Positions 29,823 through 38,248 of a stretch of DNA of 64,000 bases are shown here, one piece after another. A program made the translations under genes and the position numbers. Where the stretch lies: assembly GCA_024244685.1 (NCBI GenBank), contig JAAEOJ010000139.1:62001-126000 (forward strand), written 5' to 3'. A model generated the notes under the pieces. That model was given only the letters and a program-made list of their open reading frames with translations, did not search any database and was not told where the DNA came from. Each line of letters starts with the position of its first letter. Position 1 is the first letter of the stretch. The DNA comes from Mycoplasma sp. (GTDB taxonomy: Bacteria > Bacillota_I > Bacilli_A > Mycoplasmatales > Metamycoplasmataceae).

Positions 29823-29951
29823 ACCACTATTAGAGCCGGTGTTAAGCGTTAAGTGTCAAAAGACGGGAGTAGAGCTTTTGAACGAACTATACTTTGTGTA
29901 GGCGATAAAACATTTCATCCGCTAATAGACTTTATAGTGGTTGGAGAAACC
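29823..29951 (+). promoter_or_regulatory. Tetrahydrofolate (THF) riboswitch and its expression platform
   Basis: P1 is CTATTAG (29827-29833) with CTAATAG (29922-29928). P3 is TCAAAAG with CTTTTGA. P4 is CTATAC with GTGTAG. The conserved strings GCGTTAAGTGT (29846-29856), ACGGGA, AACGAA and CATCCGCT (29916-29923) fall where the known THF riboswitch has them. Downstream, TGGTT/AACCA (29938-29952) puts the GGAGA ribosome site in a hairpin loop. ATAGTGGT (29934-29941) can instead pair with ACCACTAT (29823-29830), which overlaps P1. This predicts translational repression by THF. Confidence 0.88.
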
Positions 29952-30995
29952 ATGACTATAATTAATTCTATTTTTAACAATAGAAACAGAACAGACAACA
30001 AAGAGGTTGAAGAACTTGTAAACAAATTAAAGCCCTTTAACTTCAAAATCATTAATGTTGTAGGAACCAATGGAAAGGGTTCTGTTTCTAATTATTTAAC
30101 AACTAACCTTATGACTAAATATAAGGTTGGAACTTTTACTTCGCCACATATTTTTAAGGCCAACGAAAGAATTAAAGTAAATAATGTTTCAATACCAACA
30201 AAAAAATTGGAGGTATTGATATCCAAGTATAAAGACTTACATTTTTTTGCGATTATGTACTTGTGTGCTTTGGAACACTTTAAGGAACAAGGGTGTGAGG
30301 TTGTTATATTAGAAGCAGGTGTTGGTGGAAAATATGATACAACAAATACTTTATCAGGTGATGTGGGAGTCATAACGTCTATTGGTTTAGATCACATGGA
30401 ATTATTGGGTTCTACCGAAAGAGAAATATTAAAAGATAAAATAGGAATTATAAATAAAGGCATGAATTTTTATTTTGGTACAGAACTATTGGAATTCAAT
30501 GAATTGATAGAAGAGAAGGTTACTAAAATGAAAGCTAAACATTTTGTTGTTGTGAATCAATTTAATGATTATAAATCTAGAAACAAGGCTCTTGCAAAAG
30601 AAATTTTAAAAAATGAATTCAATATTTTGAAACCGATTTTTGTTGATCCTATAGGTAGAACAACAATTCAAGAAATTAATAACTCAAAAGCAATAATAGA
30701 TGTAGCTCATAATAAAGCCGGAATAGCAGCAACACTAGAATTATTAAAAAAGGATAGTGTATATTTTGAACAAGTTGTCATAACCATGTCAAAAAGAAAA
30801 GACTGAAAAGATTTAAAAAAATTATTTCTAAACAAAAAAATATTTGCATATCAATTAAAGGATGATTTTATTAGTGCTCAGGATTTAGGGGTTGAAGAAG
30901 TCGATGATTTAAGAGTTTTTTATAAAAAACAAAATAAAAACACTTTATATATCGGTAGTTTTTATTCTGTTGGAGAGATTTTAGATGTTAAGTAA
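29952..30995 (+). CDS. folC: Folylpolyglutamate synthase
   Basis: This 347-residue Mur-ligase-type enzyme adds glutamates to folates. ATP-binding VVGTNGKGSVSNYL is near residues 36-49, FTSPHIFKANERI follows, and GLDHMELLGST and IDVAHNKAG are typical. The start at 29952 has GGAGAAACC and begins MTIINSIF; an upstream TTG frame through the riboswitch is rejected. It is shorter than the usual 420 residues, with a reduced C-terminal domain. The riboswitch links it to folate supply. The last 11 bp overlap the next gene. Confidence 0.93.
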
Positions 30996-31821
30996 AACAA
31001 AACAATTTTATTGAAAATACATAAAAATAGATATTCAAGATATTACATTATCTGGTGTGTTAATTGGTTTGTATTTAATTTCTGGTAAATTTATTGAATT
31101 GAACTTTCAAGGCATTATGCATGTTGGAATTACTTTTGTTTTTTTGATTATGTTTGGCATCTTCTTTGGCCCAATTAAGGGTGTATTCTTTTCTTTAATT
31201 GCAGATACATTCAAAATGCTTATTACTACAGGAGTTGGACAATGAATGTGAGAGTATGAATTAATTACCATAGGAATCCCATTAATGTCTTGAGCTTTTA
31301 AATTTTTATTCAATGTTGATTCTAAACGTTGATGAGGATGAATGTTAGTTATAAACTTAATTACTTTACTAGGAATAGTTCTTGTTAGTATAATTAGTTT
31401 TAATAATCCATTATTAAACAAAGCTTCAAATCATTCTTTTGATTTTAATGACTCTACTATGATATTAATTTATTCTATGAGTTCAGTATTGACGGTAATA
31501 CAAATTAGTTTTTTTTATTTATATAAAAGAAATAATAACAATAGTTTGAAATTAATAATTTCAATCCAAACTCTAGTAATGATGATTGTTGTAATTTGAA
31601 TTTGAATTTGGGGTCCTATAGCATATGTTAGATTCTTAAAGAGATTTGGGCATAATGCAGGTAAAATTAATTACTATACATATGAAAAATATTATAAAGT
31701 TTCTTTATGAGCAAGAATTTTAAAAACACCAATAATTATTCCTTTATATACTACTTTACTAATACCTTTATATAAAGCAACAGAATTCTCAGTTAAAAAA
31801 ATGCAAAAAAATACTTTTTAA
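30985..31821 (+). CDS. ECF transporter S component, probable folate transporter (FolT-like)
   Basis: This 278-residue membrane protein has six or more helices. The N-terminal half (TLSGVLIGLYLISGKF, FGIFFGPIKGVFFSLIADTF) matches ECF S components. It overlaps folC and shares the THF riboswitch, which makes folate the best guess for the ligand. Many Trp codons are TGA. ECF S proteins need an EcfAA'T module encoded elsewhere. Confidence 0.78.
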
Positions 31822-31835
31822 AAAACCAAAATAGC

Positions 31836-31889
31836 TAACCCAATAAAAAATCACAACCCCTTTCGAAGTTGTGCTTTTTTATTGGGTTA
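31836..31889. terminator. Strong bidirectional terminator between folC operon and thrS
   Basis: A 15-bp stem TAACCCAATAAAAAA/TTTTTTATTGGGTTA encloses a second stem CACAAC/GTTGTG. Confidence 0.88.
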
Positions 31890-31904
31890 TTAATTCCGCT
31901 TAGA

Positions 31905-33620
31905 TTATTTTTCTAATGCAATAAATTCTTCAATCGTCATTGTATTTTGTTCTTTTGAACCATAAGCTCTAATATTGATATTTCTATTTAAAACTTCATC
32001 ATCACCAATAACAAATTGGAACTTAACTTTTGAAGTTTGTGCATTACGCATTTTCTTACCAAGTCTTTCTTTAGAATCATCAATATGAACTCTAACACCA
32101 ACTTCTTCTAATTGTTTTTTAACTTCATAAGAATAGTCTAAGTGGTGTTCTATTGAAACAGGAAGTATTGTTACTTGTTTAGGAGCCAATCAGAATGGTA
32201 ACACACCTTTTGTTTGCTCTAATAATGTAGCAATAAATCTTTCATACGTTGAAAGGAATCCACGGTGAATAAGAACAGGTCTAACTTTATTTTCATTTTC
32301 ATCTCAATAGTGAGCATCAAATTTTTCTGGAAGTAAGAAATCAAGTTGTAAGGTTGAAAGTGTAACTTCATGTCCAAGTGCTGTTCTAATTTGAATATCA
32401 ATTTTAGGGCCATAGAATGCAGCTTCTCCAATCATTTCTTTATATTCAATACCAAGATCATCAAGAACAGTTCTTAAGCCATCTTCTGATTTGTTTCACA
32501 TTTCTTCATCTCCATGGTATTTTTCTTTATCTTCTTTATCTCTTAAAGATAATGAAACATAATCAATTTCAATATTAAATTTATCAAGCCCTTCTTTAAT
32601 TAATTTATAAGCATTTTTAAACTCATTAGCTATTTGATCTTCTCTACAGAAAATATGACCTTCTGTAAGTTCCATGGACCTTACTCTCTCTAAACCAGTT
32701 AAAGCTCCTGATTTTTCATATCTGTATAAACGTGATTGTTCAGAAATACGTATTGGAAAATCTCTATATGAACGTCTTTGAGAATTTAATATTATAAAGT
32801 GGTGAGGACAAGTCATGGGTCTCATAACTAATTCTTCTCCATCTACATTTACTTGCTCATACATATCATCTTTATAATGAGCTCAGTGACCAGATTGAAT
32901 ATAAAGTTCTTTTGAGCCAAAAGCTGGTGTTTGAACTTCAGTGAAACCATAACGCTTTTCAGTTTCTCTTACGTATTTTTGGATTTCATTCTTTAAGATT
33001 TGTCCATCCGGCAAGTAAATAGGAAAGCCTCTACCTGCTAATTCAGAAAACATAAATAGTCCCATTTCTTTACCAATTTTACGATGATCTCTTTCTGCTC
33101 TTTCTGCTCTAATTGTTAAATATTTGTTTAATTCTTCTTTATTTTCTCAAGCAGTACCATAAATCCTTGTTAGTTGTATATTATCTGAATCACCTCTTCA
33201 ATATGCTCCAGCTAAGTTTAATAATTTAAAATGTTTAACTTCAGAAACTTTCTCTACATGCCCACCAGCACATAAATCAGTAAAAATAGATTTTCCGTTG
33301 GTTGGGTTTATCATTCCATAATAAGTTATATCTTTTCCTTGGGATATAAATTCTTTTATCAATTCTTGTTTGTATGGTTGATCTTTTAAATCTACTTCTG
33401 TAGTTTTTTCAACTTTATAACCACCAGCTAACATTTTAGACATTTGTTTTTCTATTTTTTTTAAATCAGAATCAGTAATAGGTTCCTTAAATTCAAAATC
33501 ATAATAGAAACCTTCTTCTATTGCTGGTCCAAATCCTAATTTTGTTTCTGGAAATAACTTTAGTACAGCAGCCGCAAGTAAGTGTGATGCTGTGTGGTTT
33601 AGTTTTTGATTCGCTTTCAT
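31905..33620 (-). CDS. thrS: Threonyl-tRNA synthetase lacking the TGS domain
   Basis: This 571-residue class II synthetase starts directly in the editing domain ([18 protein letters not shown] with an HxxxH site; CAGGHV). The catalytic domain has MRPMTCPHH (zinc Cys/His), [15 protein letters not shown] (motif 2) and [14 protein letters not shown] (motif 3). The anticodon-binding domain starts at [15 protein letters not shown]. The N-terminal TGS domain of about 60 residues found in Bacillus is absent, as in other Mollicutes. Expression is controlled by the T-box upstream. Confidence 0.96.
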
Positions 33621-33642
33621 AATATTTTCTCCTTTTAATATA

Positions 33643-33806
33643 AAAAGAGTCTTTTTAAGGGGCTAACGTACCACCCTTAAAAGACTCTCTCTTTGATTTT
33701 ACTATTGATATTTAACAAATAAGTAGTAACTAGTTCTAATGAATCCCCAACTCTCACTATCAAGGGGTCGCTGTAAACAATACAGAATCTTCGCCATGTC
33801 TCATTC
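33643..33806 (-). promoter_or_regulatory. T-box leader of thrS
   Basis: The transcript carries AAGGGTGGTACG, the T-box that pairs with uncharged tRNA, inside a strong terminator (AGAGTCTTTT... / ...AAAAAGACTCT, then TTTTT). The upstream part can fold as stem I; an ACT within GAACTAG is one candidate threonine specifier. The promoter has TTGAAA and TATAAT (33818-33813) spaced 18 bp. Uncharged tRNA-Thr should allow read-through. Confidence 0.88.
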
Positions 33807-33849
33807 AATAAAATTATATCAATTAAATAAAATTAATTTCAATAAAATA

Positions 33850-33871
33850 AAAACTCTTGAAAAAAGAGTTT
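33850..33871 (-). terminator. Terminator of pepF
   Basis: AAAAACTCTT/AAGAGTTTTT hairpin immediately after the pepF stop codon, with a T-rich minus-strand tail. Confidence 0.8.
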
Positions 33872-35710
33872 TTATTTTATTTTAAAAATCTTTTTCCCTA
33901 ATTTTATGTATTCAGAAATAAATTCATCCAATTGTGCAAAAGCTTCTTTATAAATATTTTTGTCATATAAATCTATTCCAGCATCTTTTAAGATTTGTAT
34001 AGGTCAATCTCTTGCGCCGGCAGATAAAAAATTATTTATATAGTTTTGTAAAGCTTTTGGTCCTTCATTTTTATATCTTTTGAAAAACACGGTTGCTACA
34101 GTATACCCGATAGCATACTTATAAACATAAAATCCATAATAATAATGAGGAACATAAATACTTGCGAACGTTGTTTCTTCTTTGTATTTTAAATTTGTTT
34201 TTATTGAATATTTTTTTTGATTTTCATAATATAACTTTGAAATAGACTCAAATGAAGATAGTGGTCTTCCATCTTCAATTGCTTTTAATAAATTAAATTC
34301 ATAATTTGATCACTCCGTTTGTCTCATGACTGTACCAGAAAAGCCTGTTATTGCTTGTTCTAATAATTTAAATTTTAATTTATCATTATCTGAAGTTTTT
34401 AATAAATGATCTGTTAACATTAATTCATTAAATATTGATGCTATTTCAGCAAGAAAAATTGGATAAGATGAAAGGGAAATAGGTTGATTTTTATCTGAAA
34501 AATATGAATGCATTGAGTGACCTAATTCATGAGTTAGAGTTTCTATAGACCTTAATTCTCCATCTCAATTCATTAAAATATATTTTTTTTCTAAACCATA
34601 TGATCCACCTATTGAATATGCGCCAGAGCGTTTATTTTTTATAGTCATATAATCTATTCATCTTTCATTAAAAGCTTTTTTAATAACATCTATATATTCT
34701 TTCCCCATAGGCTTTAATGATTCTAAAACAATTTCTTGGGCTTCTTCTATTGTAAATTCATCTTTAATATCAACTAATGGTAAATAACTGTCTCATTTAG
34801 AATTAAATTTCTTTTTATATTTAATGTTGAATATTTTTCCATGAATTTCTTTATATTTTTTAAAAGATTTTTTTCCTTCTTGGACTGATTTATATAAAGT
34901 TTCTAATAATTTTATATCTACTTTATCGCTTTTGATTTGTGATTCTATTGCTGAATTAAAATTTCTTACTTTTGACATTACTGCAATATTTTTGAAATGT
35001 TGAAAAAGTAGATTAGACAATGATTGCTTATGTTTTAAATAAGCGCCAATAAAATTTTGTGATGTAGTTTTACGTATATTTTCATCTTTTGATTTCATTA
35101 ATTTTATTCTATTTGCATCATTAATTTTAATTTTTTTACCTTTTGATGAAGTGGCGTATTTATAATCTAATTCAGAATCTGTAATAATTTCAAATGTAGA
35201 TGAAGCACTAATTGATGCTCTAGAAGTTTTATTTATATATTCTTCAACTTCATTTGAAAGTTTATGTTTTTTATTTTCTAATATATCAGAAATATTTTTT
35301 TTGTAATTTTTAAATTCCGGAAGTTTAATTCATTCATTTACATTTTTTTCATATTTAAAAATTCTATTTTTTTCAGATCCAAATTCTTTTTGTAATTGAA
35401 AAAAATTGAAATCAAATTCTTCAATCATTTCTTTTATTTTAGGGTTTGATATATCTTGATTATTTTTATTTGATAAATAATTATTGATTTTATTAAAAAT
35501 AATATCACTTTCATCTTCTAACTTTAAAGCAGATAAAAAATTTTCAGATGATTTATATTTACTATCTTTTATCTTTATTAATTTTTTATAATATTCAATA
35601 CCTTTTTCTAGTCAATATTCATATGTTTTTCCTTCTAAAATAGATTCTAAATCTCATGTATATTTTTTTTCAACATCTTTATGTTTTTTATATTGTTTTG
35701 CTTGTGACAT
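33872..35710 (-). CDS. pepF: Oligoendopeptidase F
   Basis: This 612-residue M3 zinc peptidase degrades imported oligopeptides in the cytoplasm. The zinc site is [13 protein letters not shown] (about residues 390-402), with the downstream Glu in [11 protein letters not shown]. The N-terminal half is helical and poorly conserved. Several Trp codons are TGA. It fits functionally with the Opp transporter at 38-47 kb. A TATAAT lies about 17 nt before the ATG, and the ribosome site is weak. Confidence 0.94.
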
Positions 35711-35750
35711 CTTTTATTCTCGTTTCTTATTATATTAATTATATATTAAT

Positions 35751-35776
35751 AAAAACTACTTAAAAAAGTAGTTTTT
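35751..35776 (-). terminator. Terminator of apt
   Basis: AAAAACTACTT/AAGTAGTTTTT stem with an AAAA loop, between apt and pepF. Confidence 0.8.
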
Positions 35777-35782
35777 ATTAAT

Positions 35783-36292
35783 CTAATTATATTCTATCAA
35801 TTTTGATATTTTATATTTTTCTAGCCCATCTACATGAGCAACTGATAATAAATCTACTAAAAATACTAGTTTAATAACTTTTCCGCCCATTTCTTCTATT
35901 AAACTAATAATAGCTTTTGTAGTTCCTCCGGTAGCCAATAAATCATCAATAATAATTACTTTTTGTCCTGGTTTAATTGAGTTCTTGTGCATTTGCAATG
36001 TATTTGATCCATATTCCAAATCATATTTACGTTCTACAGTTTCCATAGGAAGTTTTCCTGGTTTACGAACCATAACAAAAGGTTTTTTTATTTTATATGA
36101 AACTGGTGTAGCAAATAAAAAACCTCTAGCATCAGGAGCAACTATTACATCAGCTTCTTTTGATTCTTCAGACATTCAATCTATTACATAACTAAAAACT
36201 TCTGGATTTGTTAATATAGGTGAAATATCCTTAAAACCTATTCCTTTTTTAGGAAAATTTTTAACACTCCTAATATATTTTTTTATTTCCAT
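35783..36292 (-). CDS. apt: Adenine phosphoribosyltransferase
   Basis: This 169-residue enzyme forms AMP from adenine and PRPP. It has FPKKGIGFKDISPIL, APDARGF, VRKPGKLP and the PRPP motif VIIIDDLLATGGTTKA. One TGA Trp is near residue 39. A TATAAT box lies 9 nt before the ATG at 36292 with no ribosome site, suggesting a leaderless or near-leaderless mRNA. Confidence 0.95.
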
Positions 36293-36301
36293 AACTAATA
36301 A

Positions 36302-36307
36302 ATTATA
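36302..36307 (-). promoter_or_regulatory. -10 box 9 nt before apt
   Basis: TATAAT on the minus strand upstream of apt, with no Shine-Dalgarno in the gap. Confidence 0.55.
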
Positions 36308-36361
36308 TATTAAAAAAAATAATACCAAAATGATATTACTTTTTGTTTTAAGTTTTATATA

Positions 36362-37054
36362 TTAATTAAATTTAACTTTAACAGATGCTCCCATAGTTGT
36401 TTTAACAACAATATTTTTAATGTAAGTTCCTTTTGTAGTTTTTGGTTTTAACTTATTAATTAATTCTATTATTGTATTTGCATTTTTAACTAATTTTTCA
36501 TCATCAAATGATTGTTTACCTATCATTGTGTGAACATTACCTTCTTTATCTGTTCTGTAATTTGCTTTACCTGACTTAAGTGATTTAACAGCTTTTTCTA
36601 AATTAGGTGTAACTGTACCAGTTTTAGGGTTTGGCATTAAGCCTTTAGGTCCAAGTAATTTACCGAATTTTCCTAAAGTCATCATCATTTTTGGTGTAGC
36701 CACAATAACATCAAAATTAAAAACACCTTTTTTTAAAATTTCTGTTAATTCTTGAGAATCAGCGATTAAATCTGCTCCTGATGTTTTAGCTGCTTTTAAT
36801 TGATCTGGAATGTCTGATGTTGCTAATACTTTAATATCCTTACCTGTTCCTTCTGGCAATTCAATCGATCCTCTTAATTGTTGATCTGCTTTTCTTGTAT
36901 CTAAATTAAGATTAAATATTAAATCTACTGATTGATCGAATTTTGCTGAAGTTGCTTTTTTTGCTAATTTAATAGCATCTAAAAGTTCATAAGTTTTTGT
37001 GGCATCAACTTTACTTAAATTTTCTTTTTTTAATTTTGAGATTTTATTTGCCAT
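36362..37054 (-). CDS. rplA: 50S ribosomal protein L1
   Basis: This 230-residue L1 has the RNA-binding core KFDQSVDLIFNLNLDTRKADQQLRG and FGKLLGPKGLMPNPKTGTV. It forms the L1 stalk. The start overlaps the rplK stop by one base. L1 is the usual autoregulator of this operon. Confidence 0.97.
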   Translation of the reverse strand: MANKISKLKKENLSKVDATKTYELLDAIKLAKKATSAKFDQSVDLIFNLNLDTRKADQQLRGSIELPEGTGKDIKVLATSDIPDQLKAAKTSGADLIADSQELTEILKKGVFNFDVIVATPKMMMTLGKFGKLLGPKGLMPNPKTGTVTPNLEKAVKSLKSGKANYRTDKEGNVHTMIGKQSFDDEKLVKNANTIIELINKLKPKTTKGTYIKNIVVKTTMGASVKVKFN

Positions 37055-37656
37055 TATTTATCTCCTTCTGATGTTTTGTTGGATTCTTCTTCACCTTGAG
37101 CAATAGTTTTTACTTCTATAGGTGCATCTTTATTATCTACTGCTGCCTGAGCTTCTGCTGCTAGTGTAGCTTCTGCTGCATTAGCTGCTGCTAAATCTTT
37201 TTGAGCTTCTTTTGCTGCTGCTTGAGCTTTAGCAATATTAACAACACCTTCAACTAAGACCCCCATATTTTTTGCTGTACCAGAAACTTGTTTTTTAGCA
37301 GCTTCAATATCATTAGTATTTAAATCTACTAATTTATATTCTGCGATTTCTGTTAATTGTTTTGCAGTTATTTTTCCTGCGATATCTGTTTTTGAATTTG
37401 ATGCACCAGATTTAATACCTGCTGCTTGTTTAATTTTAAAAGCTGTGGGAGCAGTTTTTAATTGAAAAGTAAATGATTTATCATCATAAATTGTAATAAC
37501 AACTGGAACTGGTTCTCCACTTCTTTCTCTTGTTTGATCATTGAATTGTTTTGTAAATTCAGGCATAACAATACCTAAACCTGCTAATTCTGGTCCTGGT
37601 TTTGCTTGTCCTGCCATAAATTCAAGTTTTGCAATACGTTTGATTTTTTTAGCCAC
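37054..37656 (-). CDS. rplK: 50S ribosomal protein L11 with extended C-terminal tail
   Basis: The L11 core (residues 1-140) has KLEFMAGQAKPGPELAGLGI, PVVITIYDDKSFTF and IKSGASNSKTD. The tail of about 60 residues is rich in Ala, Gln and acidic residues (AKAQAAAKEAQKDLAAANAA), and ordinary L11 lacks it. The protein starts at ATG 37656. A structured leader precedes it. Confidence 0.95.
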   Translation of the reverse strand: MAKKIKRIAKLEFMAGQAKPGPELAGLGIVMPEFTKQFNDQTRERSGEPVPVVITIYDDKSFTFQLKTAPTAFKIKQAAGIKSGASNSKTDIAGKITAKQLTEIAEYKLVDLNTNDIEAAKKQVSGTAKNMGVLVEGVVNIAKAQAAAKEAQKDLAAANAAEATLAAEAQAAVDNKDAPIEVKTIAQGEEESNKTSEGDK

Positions 37657-37667
37657 GAGCTACCTTC

Positions 37668-37745
37668 TTTCTTTTATTTGGTTCTCTGCGCGGTACTGTC
37701 GACTTATAGTCTCCCGCTCACTTATTGAGATCGCACATATTATAG
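37668..37745 (-). promoter_or_regulatory. Structured leader of rplK-rplA
   Basis: A GC-rich island carries stem GCGG/CCGC and, nested in it, GACT-ATA-AGTC (37711-37701). An alternative pairing is GTGCG (37736-37732) with CGCGC (37692-37688). The promoter has TGTATAAT just upstream. It is a candidate L1 operator by position. It contains GTACCGCG but no TGG bulge, so it is not a T-box. Confidence 0.5.
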
Positions 37746-37796
37746 TGCTTTTAAATTATACACAAAAAGAAAAGTATCTTTTGATATTTATATATT

Positions 37797-38207
37797 TTAA
37801 ATTAATAATATAATGATTAATGAAAGCAAATAAACTCCTGACATAATAAATAATGCTAAAAAATTTTTTCTAGATTTGTCTTTCTTTAAATCTTTTAAAG
37901 TATATTCTTTAATTGTTTTAACACCTTCTTTTTTACGTTCTCTTATTTTAGATGGCCTATTGATATAAGAGTTCTTAAAAGAAACAATAGTATTTTCAAA
38001 TAATCCAAAATAAAAAAGTATTGAAAAAATATTTAAACATAAACAAATAACTGATGGTATTATTATTGCATTTTTTAATTTTGTTTCAGGAAATTTATTT
38101 AATCCATATGATAAACCAAAAAATAAACATCAAAATAAAGCTATAATTATTTGCCCTATTGTTTTATTTAATAAAGTATTTTTATTGTTTTCTGTATTTA
38201 ATTTCAT
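37797..38207 (-). CDS. Small membrane protein of unknown function
   Basis: This 136-residue protein has three predicted membrane helices: two in the first 70 residues (QIIIALFWCLFFGLSYGL; IPSVICLCLNIFSILFYFG) and one at the C-terminus (MSGVYLLSLIIILLI). A basic loop of about 45 residues lies between. No family is recognised. TATAAT is 6 nt before the ATG. Confidence 0.72.
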
Positions 38208-38213
38208 ATATTT

Positions 38214-38219
38214 ATTATA
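38214..38219 (-). promoter_or_regulatory. -10 box 6 nt before the small membrane protein gene
   Basis: TATAAT with a six-base spacing to the ATG at 38207. Confidence 0.6.
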
Positions 38220-38221
38220 TT

Positions 38222-38248
38222 AAAAAAAGCATTGCAAATGCTTTTTTT
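38222..38248 (-). terminator. Terminator of the opp operon
   Basis: AAAAAAAGCATT, a GCA loop and AATGCTTTTTTT form a 12-bp stem directly after oppF. Confidence 0.88.

Noticed and set aside
29853-29951. folC start at an upstream TTG adding 33 residues
   Set aside because: The region is the THF riboswitch; the ATG at 29952 has a good GGAGA site and begins the FolC fold.
37668-37745. T-box before rplK suggested by the string GTACCGCG
   Set aside because: The TGG bulge that contacts the tRNA end, a stem I and a terminator are missing.
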